From assembly GCF_024345185.1 (NCBI RefSeq), contig NZ_BROB01000019.1:1-61579 (forward strand): a stretch of DNA of 61,579 nt, read 5' to 3'. The DNA comes from Levilactobacillus humaensis. Lineage in GTDB: Bacteria; Bacillota; Bacilli; Lactobacillales; Lactobacillaceae. The notes beneath the pieces are model-generated. The model was given only the letters and a program-made list of their open reading frames with translations. It was not told the origin of the DNA and did not search any database. Shown here piece by piece: positions 16,478-24,997 of this stretch. The first letter of the stretch is position 1, and each line of letters starts with the position of its first letter. A program made the translations under genes and the position numbers.

Positions 16478-16513
16478 ACACCAGAAGCCAAACCATTCAA
16501 GGAGGATTTCTTC

Positions 16514-17155
16514 ATGACAACATTAGTAATTGGTGCTCACGGCCACGTTGGCCAGCACATTGTCGAACAACTTGCAACTATGGGTGAAACCGTCTATGCC
16601 GGGATTCGTTCCGACGCCCAGGCCGCAGAATTAAAGGCCTTAGGGGGCCAACCCCGCACGGTCGATCTGATGGGAAGTATTGATGACCTGGCCGCCGCCA
16701 TGGCTGGTATCAACACCGTCGTTTTCTCTGCCGGTTCCGGTGGCAGTACTGGCGACGACATGACCTTAAACATTGATCTCGATGGGGCCGTTAAGTCCAT
16801 GATTGCCACGGAAAAGGCCGGGATCAAACGCTTTATTATCGTCAGTGCCATGGGTACCGACGACCGGTCCCTCTGGAGCAAGTCTGGTATTCGTCCTTAC
16901 TACGTGGCAAAGTTCTACGCCGACGAATGGCTCAAGCACCGCACCAGCCTTGATTACACCATTGTCCGTCCTGGGATCCTGACCAATGATGCCCCAACTG
17001 GCAAGATCACCACCCAGACGGCCGATAGCACCACGAAGTCCGTCAGTCGGACCGACGTGGCCGCAGTGGTTGCCGCCATCGTGGCACATCCCCAATCAAA
17101 GCAAACGATTGAATTCGTTAATGGCGACACGGCCATTGACGCCATCATTCACTAA
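16514..17155 (+). CDS. NAD(P)-binding SDR-like protein (atypical, YhfK/NmrA type)
   Basis: A 213-residue single-domain Rossmann protein. The N-terminal IGAHGHVGQHI glycine motif (residues 6-16) binds NAD(P). VVFSAGSGG and IIVSAMGTDDRSLW follow as in atypical SDR group 5, and YYVAKFYADEWL carries the Y-x-x-x-K pair. DYTIVRPGIL is the conserved segment before the C-terminal lobe. Relatives are described as NAD(P)-dependent sugar epimerase-like or quinone-reductase-like proteins; the substrate is unknown. AAGGAGG lies 9 nt before the ATG. Followed by its own terminator. Confidence 0.85.
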   Translation: MTTLVIGAHGHVGQHIVEQLATMGETVYAGIRSDAQAAELKALGGQPRTVDLMGSIDDLAAAMAGINTVVFSAGSGGSTGDDMTLNIDLDGAVKSMIATEKAGIKRFIIVSAMGTDDRSLWSKSGIRPYYVAKFYADEWLKHRTSLDYTIVRPGILTNDAPTGKITTQTADSTTKSVSRTDVAAVVAAIVAHPQSKQTIEFVNGDTAIDAIIH

Positions 17156-17171
17156 ATTTAAGAACTTTTTA

Positions 17172-17206
17172 AGCACGTCAGCCAACTTGGGTGACGTGCT
17201 TTTTCT
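17172..17206 (+). terminator. Terminator of the NAD(P)-binding protein gene
   Basis: AGCACGTCA paired with TGACGTGCT, then TTTTCTTT. Confidence 0.9.
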
Positions 17207-17361
17207 TTCCCGAAAGACCGGCATTCCGGCAAAATTGACCATTTGTCTGCTTTTCCATGCCACGCAAAACAGTACATAACCCACTAATTGGTATAAATTG
17301 TTTATCCCCGATGTGATAAAATAAGTTTATAAATGATTAACAACTGGAAAGGAAATAGCGC

Positions 17362-18243
17362 ATGAATTTTAAAGACTTAGCATACTTTACCCGATTAGTA
17401 GACCGTCAGAGCTTCTCTCGCGTCGCCGAAGATTTTCAGGTGACCCAACCCGCGGTATCGGCTGCGCTACGCCGGCTGGAAAAGGAATTGGCCATCCCCT
17501 TGGTCGATCGCCGGCAATCCCGCCGCGAGGTCACGCTGACCCCTGCTGGCAACCAGTTCTACGCTCACGCTAGCCGTATCTTAAATGAATATCACCGTTC
17601 CCAGCAAGACTTAGTCAGTCTGGAGAAGGGCACTGTTCGTCTGGGTTTACCACCCATTATTAGTCAAAACCTTTTACCTCAACTGGCACCAGCCTTGCAA
17701 GAGGCTGATTTGTTCAGTGCCTTGAAGCCCGTCGAAGGCGGATCTAACCAGATCCTCCAGAAACTTCTGGCCGGCGAACTGGACGCCGCGTTCATTGGGA
17801 CCGCTGGTAGCCTACCAGCCGATACCTTGGATGTGGAGGAACTCACTTCCGCCGAATTTGCCATCATCGTCAGCCAACAACATCCCCTGGCCAACCGTAA
17901 CCGGGTCAGCTTCAGCGAATTCGTTGACGACCCCTTCATCATGTTGGAACCCGGCTACGTGCAAGATAACGTCTTCCACCAGCTATCTGACGCTGGCATC
18001 ACGCCTCAGATTCGGTTTCAAACCAGTCAGGTCGAGCTGATCAAACAGCTGGTCGCGGTCAATGCCGGGGTCAGCCTGCTGATTGACCTCGCCATCTCGC
18101 AGAGCGATCCGCTGATCGCGTTACCCCTACTAGATGACGTGCCCCCATTCCGCATTTGCTTGGTCACCCGTAAGGGACAACACCCCAACGCCGCCACTCA
18201 GGCCTTCATCGATTTGGTTCGCCGCGAACTAAAAGGAGCGTAA
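17362..18243 (+). CDS. LysR family transcriptional regulator
   Basis: A 293-residue LysR-type regulator. The winged helix-turn-helix occupies residues 1-60 (FSRVAEDFQVTQPAVSAALRRLEKEL), followed by the linker helix and a periplasmic-binding-protein-like effector domain (about 90-290) with the typical VRLGLPPIIS start. It probably binds a small metabolite and acts on a neighbouring promoter. GGAAAGGAAAT provides the ribosome site. A TATAAA-type -10 lies in the 60 bp upstream. Co-directional with the preceding NAD(P)-binding protein gene but separated by a terminator; that gene is a possible target (inference). Confidence 0.92.
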   Translation: MNFKDLAYFTRLVDRQSFSRVAEDFQVTQPAVSAALRRLEKELAIPLVDRRQSRREVTLTPAGNQFYAHASRILNEYHRSQQDLVSLEKGTVRLGLPPIISQNLLPQLAPALQEADLFSALKPVEGGSNQILQKLLAGELDAAFIGTAGSLPADTLDVEELTSAEFAIIVSQQHPLANRNRVSFSEFVDDPFIMLEPGYVQDNVFHQLSDAGITPQIRFQTSQVELIKQLVAVNAGVSLLIDLAISQSDPLIALPLLDDVPPFRICLVTRKGQHPNAATQAFIDLVRRELKGA

Positions 18244-18299
18244 CTCCCGGCTCTAGCCGACAATCACGCTCGAATTAGCTTCTATTCTACTGATTATAG

Positions 18300-18593
18300 T
18301 TATTTTAATTGACGGTCGTCGTGCTTGTTGTCCAGGTTTAGGGCGCTGGCATCGACGGCCGTTTGGACTTGGCTGGAGATTTTCTTGGTTGTGACCCGTT
18401 GTAAGTGGATCTTGGCGGGTTGGATACCGGCGTTGGGCCGGTCACTCAGCTGGATGGACGTCCGAATCTCAGGGGCATTGTCACTGGTCGTCGTCTTGGT
18501 TGCGGCAGAGGCCCCAGCAGAGGTCGCCAGTAGCGTTGTCACCGTCATTGCACCGAGCATTACTTTAGTCATCATCTTTTTAATTTTAGTCAT
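18300..18593 (-). CDS. Small secreted protein of unknown function
   Basis: A 97-residue protein with a clear signal peptide: a basic start (MTKIKKMMTK), a hydrophobic core, and a probable cleavage after SAGASA near residue 31. The mature part of about 65 residues is Thr/Ser/Gln/Asp-rich and ends in a charged DNKHDDRQLK. I do not recognise a domain. The ATG at 18593 is chosen because GAGGAGT precedes it by 7 nt. It is divergent from the response regulator at 18774, and the 180-bp interval holds a palindrome, so it may be a target or signal of that two-component system (inference). Confidence 0.7.
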   Translation of the reverse strand: MTKIKKMMTKVMLGAMTVTTLLATSAGASAATKTTTSDNAPEIRTSIQLSDRPNAGIQPAKIHLQRVTTKKISSQVQTAVDASALNLDNKHDDRQLK

Positions 18594-18693
18594 TTTAACC
18601 ACTCCTCAGTTAGTTGTTTTGGCTGTTTGCTTTCGATGACTTAGTTATACCATGCGACGCGCCCGCTAATCTTGAGGTTAAAATAAGCCGGAC

Positions 18694-18708
18694 ATAAGAA
18701 TTTCTTAT
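18694..18708. promoter_or_regulatory. Palindrome between secreted protein and two-component system
   Basis: ATAAGAA-T-TTCTTAT, a 7-bp inverted repeat in the divergent intergenic region. It could be a binding site of the response regulator controlling both directions. Confidence 0.4.
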
Positions 18709-18773
18709 TTTCCACTCGTGGCATTGTGTTATTATGCCATTAAACACCACCACACGAAGGAGTAACTGCGTTT

Positions 18774-19475
18774 ATGAAAAATACAATTCTACTGGTCGAA
18801 GACGAGGAAGGCCTCGCCAGCTACGTTGCCAAGGAACTCACTTTTGAAGACTTTACGGTCATCACGGCCGCAGACGGCGAGGAAGCCTGGGAGACGTATC
18901 AGGAAAAACGCGACGACCTCCTTTTAATCCTATTAGATTGGATGTTACCCAAGATGGATGGTATGCAGGTTCTCCGTTGGATTCGCAAGCACGACGACCT
19001 TCCTGTGATCATGATGACGGCCCGCGACTACCTAGGCGACAAGGTCACCGGCCTAGATACTGGCGCCGACGACTATATCACAAAACCCTTTGAAATCGAA
19101 GAACTCCTTGCTCGAATTCGGGTCATCCAACGACGATCCGAACATCAAACCGGTCGTGATCAAGCCTACCATCTAGGCGACCTCACCCTGGTTACCAAGA
19201 CCCGCCAGGTCGACCGCGGCGGGCGTAACCTCCAACTCACCCAACGGGAATACGATCTCTTACTCTTTTTACTCCAACATCCCGGCCAAGTCTTCACTAG
19301 AGACGAACTCCTCGACAATGTCTGGGGGGTCGACTTCCTTGGCCAACAGAACGTGGTCGATGTCTATATCGGCTACCTTCGCAATAAAATTGACGTGGGC
19401 GACGCCCCACATCTGTTTCACACGGTGCGTGGCGTCGGCTATAGCCTAAAGGAAGATGATGCTGATGCAAAATAA
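18774..19475 (+). CDS. OmpR-family response regulator
   Basis: A 233-residue two-domain regulator. The receiver has the acidic pair E9-D10, phospho-acceptor D55 (LLLDWMLPKMDG), the Thr in MMTARD and the Lys in YITKPFE. The C-terminal winged helix (from about residue 130) has the LTQREYDLLLFLL start and VVDVYIGYLRNKID recognition region typical of OmpR/PhoB members. It is activated by the histidine kinase encoded directly downstream, whose start overlaps this gene's end. Closest in layout to ArlR/CiaR-type regulators; the signal is unknown. Confidence 0.95.
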   Translation: MKNTILLVEDEEGLASYVAKELTFEDFTVITAADGEEAWETYQEKRDDLLLILLDWMLPKMDGMQVLRWIRKHDDLPVIMMTARDYLGDKVTGLDTGADDYITKPFEIEELLARIRVIQRRSEHQTGRDQAYHLGDLTLVTKTRQVDRGGRNLQLTQREYDLLLFLLQHPGQVFTRDELLDNVWGVDFLGQQNVVDVYIGYLRNKIDVGDAPHLFHTVRGVGYSLKEDDADAK

Positions 19476-20826
19476 ACAGCCGCGATCATATGCGGATATC
19501 ATTCGTCACTCGTTTACCGGTCTGCTCGTAACCATTGGGATCGTCATCGTCCTCACGGTCAGTATCACCCTAGTGGTCGATCAACTCACCCGTGCCCAGA
19601 ACCAAGCGGCTCAGCTGAGTGCCAGCCTCCAGACCTCTCAGGTCAGTAATTTTCAAGATTGGCTCAAGGTTAATCAGGCCAGTGGGCTGAACTCCCACAA
19701 CACGTTTGTCTTCATCAAACAGGCCGATGGCACCACAACTTCACTACTTCCACGAGGGGCAGCACTAGCCGCGGCCAAGACCTGGTCGATTCCCTTTACC
19801 CATCTGACCTATTTCAAAGGCTGGGGGCTCTACTTCTCCGAATCGCTCAAAACCGGGGGCCGAACCTACGATCTCTTCATTGGCATGCACGTGCTGGTCG
19901 GTAATCTCCACATTTTAATTGCCGTGCTTATCATTATTATCGGCCTGAGTTTTCTGATTGGGTTAGTCTACGTTCGCCGGCTGGCCAACCGCATCAGTGC
20001 CCCCACCATTGCCTTGGCCCAGGCGGCCCAACAAGCCGCGGCCAATCCCGAGAGTGCGCAGCCAGAATTACCACGGCCAACGGAGCCGGTGGAAGTGGCC
20101 CAACTGGCCAGCGACTTCAACCAACTCCTCGCCGCTCAGAACGGTCGGCTACAACGTGAACGTCAATTTATCTCCGACGCCTCGCATGAGCTTCGGACCC
20201 CCATCGCCACCATTCGCGGTAATCTTAAATTAATTGAACGGCGTGGGGAACAACATCCCGAGGTCATCCCCGAATCACTGGGTTTCATCGACCAGGAATC
20301 CCTGCGGATGCAACATCTGATTGAGAATTTACTCCACCTGTCGCGCGCCGATCGAGCTGCGGTCACCCTAGAACCCCTAGATATCGCGCTCATGGCCCAG
20401 GGCGTCGTTGAGCACTACCAACCCCTGGTCAGCCAACCATTAACGTTTAATGGCCCCACAACGCCGGCCATGGCCCTGGGTAATCAGGACATGCTCCATC
20501 AAATCCTAACGGCCCTTCTCGACAACGCCCACAAATACTCACCGGCAGACCAACCGATTACGGTGACCGTTGCCACAGCCGACGACCACGTCACCCTCAC
20601 GATAGCCGACCAGGGAACGGGGATTGCTCCGGAGAACCGCGAGCACATCTTCGAACGATTCTATCGCGTCGATGCCGCACGATCCAACAAGATTGAGGGT
20701 AGTGGCCTGGGACTCGCCATCGTTTCCCAACTGGTCAACCTCAATCACGGGGACATTGCCGTCACTGACAATGCCCCTCACGGTAGCCGATTTACTGTGA
20801 CCTTGGCCACCGCAAAAGAAAAATAA
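19456..20826 (+). CDS. Sensor histidine kinase
   Basis: A protein of up to 456 residues: membrane span 1 (about 22-42), an extracellular loop of about 110 residues, membrane span 2 (about 151-173), a HAMP linker and HisKA with phospho-acceptor H244 (SDASHELRTP). The ATPase domain has N357 (LLDNAHKYS), the G1 box D385-QGTG and the G2 box GSGLGLAIV (415-423). It phosphorylates the OmpR-type regulator upstream. Three ATG codons (19456, 19459, 19465) follow AAAGGA; the last two are best spaced, so the first residues are uncertain. The gene overlaps the regulator by 11-20 bp, indicating coupled translation. Confidence 0.93.
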   Translation: MMLMQNKQPRSYADIIRHSFTGLLVTIGIVIVLTVSITLVVDQLTRAQNQAAQLSASLQTSQVSNFQDWLKVNQASGLNSHNTFVFIKQADGTTTSLLPRGAALAAAKTWSIPFTHLTYFKGWGLYFSESLKTGGRTYDLFIGMHVLVGNLHILIAVLIIIIGLSFLIGLVYVRRLANRISAPTIALAQAAQQAAANPESAQPELPRPTEPVEVAQLASDFNQLLAAQNGRLQRERQFISDASHELRTPIATIRGNLKLIERRGEQHPEVIPESLGFIDQESLRMQHLIENLLHLSRADRAAVTLEPLDIALMAQGVVEHYQPLVSQPLTFNGPTTPAMALGNQDMLHQILTALLDNAHKYSPADQPITVTVATADDHVTLTIADQGTGIAPENREHIFERFYRVDAARSNKIEGSGLGLAIVSQLVNLNHGDIAVTDNAPHGSRFTVTLATAKEK

Positions 20827-20933
20827 GAAATTCTCAGGTAATCCTTAATTGAAACCAAGGACTAAAGCGACCTTTCCCAGGTATACTGGGTCCATAGATG
20901 ATATCTGAGTGGCACTTACCACTACCTGTATAA

Positions 20934-21108
20934 CCGCCTACGTCAACCAGACGCCACCCGGTGAGGCAGACCTGAAGCCTGAAAAGCGGTCTTCAGGGCA
21001 ACCTTGGCCCTCGAAAAGCACGAGTGTCAAAGTTGGCCGTGCTCTAAGCCGAGAAAAAGCCTCGGATAAGACCACCGACACGGGGTTCTGTCTGGTTGCC
21101 TCCGGCTG
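20934..21108 (-). repeat. Family-1 structured repeat, copy I
   Basis: On the minus strand the closing stem CAACCAGAC pairs with GTCTGGTTG. P3 is CTTATCCGAG/CTCGGCTTAG and P4 includes CAACTTTGA. P5 is CTGAAGACCGCTTTTCAGGCTTCAG. It forms the left partner of copy J; the 58-bp spacer contains an 11-bp inverted repeat, ATTCATAACAT/ATGTTATGAAT. Confidence 0.9.
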
Positions 21109-21166
21109 AAATTGGATTCATAACATCATATCTTTTAGGTTCATCTATTATGTTATGAATGTCGTT

Positions 21167-21344
21167 CAGCCTCGGTTGGGCAGGAGCAGAGTCCCGTGTC
21201 GACGGTGTTAGGTAGGTGATCTGCCGGCCTTACAGCGTGGGACGCCTTGAAGACCTGGTTTACGGGCTTCAAGGCGCGGTCGAAGACCGCTCTTGGGCTT
21301 CGACCGCGCCCCACAGGACGGCGCTCCTGACCAACCGAGGCGAC
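21167..21344 (+). repeat. Family-1 structured repeat, copy J
   Basis: The outermost stem is replaced by a different but fully complementary pair, GCCTCGGTTGG/CCAACCGAGGC, then CAGGAGC/GCTCCTG. P3 is GTTAGGTAGG/CTGCCGGCCTTAC-like, P4 is CCTTGAAGACC..GGGCTTCAAGG, and P5 is GTCGAAGACC/GGGCTTCGAC. It lies 49 bp before the next ATG. Confidence 0.9.
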
Positions 21345-21392
21345 CAAAGAGCGACCACTCAGACGTCATAATTTGAAAGGAAGCGTGAGATT

Positions 21393-21638
21393 ATGCTGAT
21401 TGATGACAACCCGCAAATTCATACGGTAACACCCGCCCAGATTACGAAGGTTTTCTACCCTTACGTTATCGCCAAGACGGAAGCCGGGAGTTACGTCAAC
21501 CTGAACTTAAGCGACCAGGAACGCAAGGATCCCTTGTTCTGGGAATCCATCGCTAACATTGCCAAAGCCAAGCTTTGGGTCCCAATTGGCGAAAAGTTCC
21601 ACCAACTCTTAGCCTACGATTGGACGTATGCCATGTAA
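21393..21638 (+). CDS. Small hypothetical protein
   Basis: An 81-residue protein of unknown function. It is soluble, with no signal peptide or membrane segment. It contains an aromatic-rich centre (KVFYPYVIAKTEAGSYVNL) and ends QLLAYDWTYAM. AAAGGAAG lies upstream of the ATG and a strong terminator follows, so it is probably a real short gene. The interval between copy J of the structured repeat and the ATG has no promoter, so transcription probably starts upstream of, or within, the repeat. Confidence 0.65.
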   Translation: MLIDDNPQIHTVTPAQITKVFYPYVIAKTEAGSYVNLNLSDQERKDPLFWESIANIAKAKLWVPIGEKFHQLLAYDWTYAM

Positions 21639-21724
21639 CATCCCCCTTAAAAATTAATCGCCGAGCGTGAATTAAAGATCTCCAGAGAGAGTTCCCATTC
21701 ACCACTAAATCGACCCCTAACCTT

Positions 21725-21759
21725 AGCCCCCAAGCTGCTTGACTTGGGGGCTTTTTTTT
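21725..21759 (+). terminator. Terminator of the 81-residue protein gene
   Basis: AGCCCCCAAG paired with CTTGGGGGCT, then eight T residues. Confidence 0.92.
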
Positions 21760-21763
21760 ATTA

Positions 21764-21887
21764 AAAGAGTGCGCCATCAGGCGGTTAGTCGGCGAGCATT
21801 AACGTCGCTAGGAAATTAATCCCGGTTCTGGATTAGTTTTCTAGCGGGGTTAAGCGGAACCGACTGCCTGATGGCGCACGTTTCGAC
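21764..21887 (+). repeat. Family-2 hairpin repeat, copy b
   Basis: It starts GAGTGCGCCATCAGGCGG and ends CCTGATGGCGCACGTTTCGAC. Inner conserved parts are TTAGTCGGCGAGCATTAACG and GGGGTTAAGCGGAACCGAC; the apical hairpin is CTAGGAAATTAATCC..GGATTAGTTTTCTAG. It lies 4 bp after the T run of the preceding terminator. Confidence 0.9.
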
Positions 21888-21903
21888 TAGGTAGCCACCA
21901 CGA

Positions 21904-21933
21904 AAAAAAGAGCCTGGGTTTCATCCCAAACTC
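21904..21933 (-). terminator. Terminator of the 139-residue membrane protein gene
   Basis: On the minus strand GAG-TTTGGG-ATGAAA-CCCAGG-CTC is followed by seven T residues. Confidence 0.8.
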
Positions 21934-21956
21934 TCAATCAAATTGACTATCAATTC

Positions 21957-22376
21957 TTAATGGGGAATCGGCTTGTGGGTAAACTCCGACTGCCGCCGCA
22001 ACTGTTTGCGGGTCTGTCCCACCATAATTTTCGTCGGATAGACCAGGTAGCCATCCAAGGTCCCGCCAAAGCTGGCGACGCAAAAGCTCATAAACCCCCA
22101 AATTGCGGGCGACCAATTTGGAAAATAAGGTGCCACGCAAGCGATGATCGTGAAGAAAATAAAACCAACTAAGCCTTCAAATCCCTGCCGACCAAACCGA
22201 CTGAAGTACGGGTACTGGCGAGTGAACAGGCCGTCAACAATGACCAGTCCGAGCATTGCCCCTACCGCCAACTGTTTGCTAGATGCGATGGGTTCAAAAA
22301 TCAACGGACTCATCATCAGCATCAACATCAGGAGAAACCAGAACGAATGAAACGCATAGCGCCAATCAAACCGCAT
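21957..22376 (-). CDS. Membrane protein of unknown function
   Basis: A 139-residue protein with four predicted membrane helices, starting with a Met/Leu-rich span (FLLMLMLMMSPLIF) and ending in a hydrophilic basic tail (QTRKQLRRQSEF). I do not recognise the family. The ATG at 22376 follows GTGAGG by about 7 nt; an upstream TTG would overlap that site and is rejected. Single gene with its own terminator. Confidence 0.65.
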   Translation of the reverse strand: MRFDWRYAFHSFWFLLMLMLMMSPLIFEPIASSKQLAVGAMLGLVIVDGLFTRQYPYFSRFGRQGFEGLVGFIFFTIIACVAPYFPNWSPAIWGFMSFCVASFGGTLDGYLVYPTKIMVGQTRKQLRRQSEFTHKPIPH

Positions 22377-22486
22377 CTGAATCGCCTCACTTTCCAAGTT
22401 GGGTTCCGCTTTTGGACTCCCAGTGTAGCACAGGAAAGCTTAACAATAGGCTAACGGAAACTGACCTGGTTAGGGTAGTTGCAATA

Positions 22487-23887
22487 CTAACGTTCAGTCG
22501 ATTTCTTTTCGGATCGAAAGGCTCCCAGCATGCTGAGTAAGGCCCCGAGTCCGGTCACTACCAGCACCAGCAAGGCCCATTTAGACCCCAGTGCCGTCTT
22601 CAACGCCGTACTGCCGGTCCCAGAGGCCTGGCTAGCGGCGATAATCGCGGAAACCACAGCGGTCCCGATGGCCCCAGCAAACTGCTGGAGGGCGTTCATT
22701 AAGGCATTACCATCCGCCTTAAGGTCGGCCCCCAGTTGTTTCAAGCCAGCCGTCATGATGTTCCCGAAGGCGACGCCGATCCCAATCATGTAGGCCACGT
22801 AGAGCCACAACACAGCCCCGACCGACAGATGATTAGCAAAGACCGTCATCAGAATCAACGTGATGACAACAACACTCAAGCCCAAGAGAATTGGCCGCTT
22901 AGCCCCGAAGTGATCTAGGATTTGACCCCCGATCGGCGAAAAAGCAGCCCCGATAACAGCTCCCGGTAGGACCACCAGTCCGGCCACGAATGCCGTCTGT
23001 TGATCGACCAATTGCAGGTAATTTGGCAGGATGAAGGATAGTCCCAGCGCGGTTGTTTGCACCAGAAAGAAGGCCAGTAAATACCAGGCAAAGGCGTGGT
23101 TGCGCACCGCGGCCAGCTGAATCAGGGGATGGTCAACGTGATCTGATCGGCGAACAAAGCCAATCACCCCAACGATGCCGACGATCCAGGATCCCAGAAC
23201 CGACCAGCTCAGCCAATTATGACTGCTAAGCGAACTGAACCCGTAAATCAGGCCCCCGAAGGCCATAATCACGGCAATCATACTGAGAACATCGAAAGAC
23301 TCCCGCTTCGTGGGCACAACCTGCTTGATTGTCCGAATTCCCACAAAGAATGAAATGATCAGAAAGGGCACCAGAATCCAGAAAATATAGCGCCAGTTGA
23401 AATTGGTCACTAGAATACCCCCGTAGGTTGGCCCGATAGCGGGTCCCACGGCCGTGATCAGCGTGCCAATCCCGGTCATCAACCCAATCCGACTCAGTGG
23501 CACCTGTTCAAGAATGATGTTAAACATCAAAGGTAACGCAATCCCCGTTCCGAGTCCTTGAACAGCCCGGCCCAGCAACAACCACGTAAAGGTTGGTGCC
23601 ATGGCATCTAGTAGCAAACCCGCGATAAATAGAAGGTTGGCCGTCACAAACAGCGACTTCAACTTAAAACGTCGTTTCAAATACGAGGAGATCGGCACAA
23701 TGCAGGCCACGATCAGGAGATACAGCGTGGTCATCCATTGAACGGTCCCCGTCGTCACATCAAACTGCTTCATCAACGTGGGAAAAGTGATGTTCATCGC
23801 GGTCTCCACGATGACCCCACTCAAAGACATCAGACCAGTGGCCAGAACGGCCCCGACTACGCGTGGTTCAATTTTTTCACTTGCCAT
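22487..23887 (-). CDS. MFS drug exporter, DHA2 (EmrB/QacA) family
   Basis: A 466-residue major facilitator with 14 predicted helices. Motif A-like LKRRFKLKSLF is near residue 70, WRYIFWILVPF follows helix 6 as in EmrB/LmrB proteins, and motif C-like GPAIGPTYGGILVTNFNW marks a drug:H+ antiporter. It probably expels lipophilic toxic compounds. The start overlaps the end of the MarR gene by 11 bp and has GGAGAGGAG upstream, so the two form an operon in which MarR represses its own exporter, a common arrangement. Confidence 0.9.
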   Translation of the reverse strand: MASEKIEPRVVGAVLATGLMSLSGVIVETAMNITFPTLMKQFDVTTGTVQWMTTLYLLIVACIVPISSYLKRRFKLKSLFVTANLLFIAGLLLDAMAPTFTWLLLGRAVQGLGTGIALPLMFNIILEQVPLSRIGLMTGIGTLITAVGPAIGPTYGGILVTNFNWRYIFWILVPFLIISFFVGIRTIKQVVPTKRESFDVLSMIAVIMAFGGLIYGFSSLSSHNWLSWSVLGSWIVGIVGVIGFVRRSDHVDHPLIQLAAVRNHAFAWYLLAFFLVQTTALGLSFILPNYLQLVDQQTAFVAGLVVLPGAVIGAAFSPIGGQILDHFGAKRPILLGLSVVVITLILMTVFANHLSVGAVLWLYVAYMIGIGVAFGNIMTAGLKQLGADLKADGNALMNALQQFAGAIGTAVVSAIIAASQASGTGSTALKTALGSKWALLVLVVTGLGALLSMLGAFRSEKKSTER

Positions 23888-24332
23888 TAGCTAACTCCTC
23901 TCCGGGGATGGACTTTCCCCACTGTGAAACCTTCTGTAACGCGTGACGAAAGGTGGCAGCCTCGTTGGCCGTCATCCCCTCCAACATCTTGGCATCCTGT
24001 TGTTTCAAATAGGTCGTGACGATCGGGACCAATTGTTGCCCCTTGGCCGTCAGTTGCAGTTGTCGTTTGCGACTATCACCGCTAGCCACTACCCGAGAAA
24101 CCAGGTCACGTTCCACCATTCGCTTGATCATCACCGACGCCGTAGAACGTTGCACGTGAAACTCCCGCTCAACGTCTAACTGATAGGTATCGGCCGTTCC
24201 CTGCCGACCGAGAAAATCAATCACGGACATCTGCATCCCTGTGAGGTCATATTGTCTAGAAAACTCATTCATTTCAAAATCCATCTGGTGCTCGGCATCT
24301 CGTAGCCAGGCTCCCAATCTTCTATTTGGCAT
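23877..24332 (-). CDS. MarR family regulator of the adjacent exporter
   Basis: A 151-residue winged-helix repressor. The DNA-binding part spans about residues 40-105, with YQLDVEREFHVQRSTASVMIKRMVERDLV and the wing VASGDSRKRQLQLTAKG (the D-x-R-x-R-x-x-x-L-T pattern). It dimerises through the terminal helices. It is the first gene of a two-gene operon with a DHA2 exporter. A palindrome at 24346-24363, 14 bp before the ATG, is a likely operator, so binding of a drug-like ligand would release both genes. Confidence 0.9.
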   Translation of the reverse strand: MPNRRLGAWLRDAEHQMDFEMNEFSRQYDLTGMQMSVIDFLGRQGTADTYQLDVEREFHVQRSTASVMIKRMVERDLVSRVVASGDSRKRQLQLTAKGQQLVPIVTTYLKQQDAKMLEGMTANEAATFRHALQKVSQWGKSIPGEELANGK

Positions 24333-24345
24333 GTCACACTTCCTT

Positions 24346-24363
24346 TTGTTAGTCAGCTAACAA
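24346..24363 (-). promoter_or_regulatory. MarR operator
   Basis: TTGTTAG-TCAG-CTAACAA: 7-bp arms directly upstream of the MarR-exporter operon, in the size and symmetry expected of a MarR dimer site. Confidence 0.65.
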
Positions 24364-24402
24364 TTTTAACCTGAATGTTTAGGAAATGCAAGGGTTAATT
24401 AC

Positions 24403-24577
24403 CGTCGGCGGTGGCTAGGAGTTCCGTCCTGTGGGGCACGGGTAAAGCCAAAGAGCGGTCTTTTCCCTCGCTTTAAGCCCCACAAGGGCGTGGGTCTTAA
24501 AGGCGTCCCGTTCTGTAGACCCGGAAAACCACCGGATCAACAGAACCGACACAGGACTACACTCCCAGCCACCACCA
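24403..24577 (-). repeat. Family-1 structured repeat, copy K
   Basis: On the minus strand a 16-bp closing stem, GGTGGTGGCTGGGAGT/ACTCCTAGCCACCGCC, has a sequence unlike other copies. P3 is diverged (TTCTGTTGATCCGG/CCGGGTCTACAGAA). P4 is TTTAAGACCCAC/GTGGGGCTTAAA and P5 is GGGAAAAGACC/GGCTTTACCC. Left partner of copy L, spacer 171 bp. Confidence 0.88.
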
Positions 24578-24748
24578 ACTCTATTTCGATGATAAACTAC
24601 CCTCTAATATTGAATAGCTAATCCTTACTAAACGGCGACAATAACAGCAACCCAAACGTGCGATAAGCCCACCTCGGCATGACTTCCGACAAAGTTGACC
24701 TGTCAGTTTTCTAACCCTTAACGGAATCGCGGCATATCCTACACTTCC

Positions 24749-24927
24749 CAGCCGAAGGCACCTAGACAGAACCCCCGTGTCGGTGGTCTTAGCCGAGGTT
24801 TTGTCTCGGCTTAGAGCACGGCCAACTTTGAAACTCGTGGGTTTCGAGGTTCAAGGTTGCCCTGAAGACCGCTCTCCAGGCTTCAGGTCTGCCTCATGGG
24901 GGCTTCTGTCTAGGTGCCGCAGGCGAC
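24749..24927 (+). repeat. Family-1 structured repeat, copy L
   Basis: The closing stem CACCTAGACAGAA pairs perfectly with TTCTGTCTAGGTG. P3 is CTTAGCCGAG/CTCGGCTTAG (C-G replaces G-C at the stem base), P4 is AACTTTGAAACTCG/CGAGGTTCAAGGTT and P5 is CCTGAAGACCGCTCTCCAGGCTTCAGG. It lies just behind the pox terminator. Confidence 0.92.
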
Positions 24928-24945
24928 CAACTTAAACAACAGATC

Positions 24946-24983
24946 AAAAAAGCCGCACATGATCAAGTGTGATCACATGCGAC
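24946..24983 (-). terminator. pox terminator
   Basis: On the minus strand GTCGCATGTGATCA-CACT-TGATCATGTGCGGC is followed by six T residues. Confidence 0.92.
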
Positions 24984-24997
24984 AGTTAAATTTAAGT

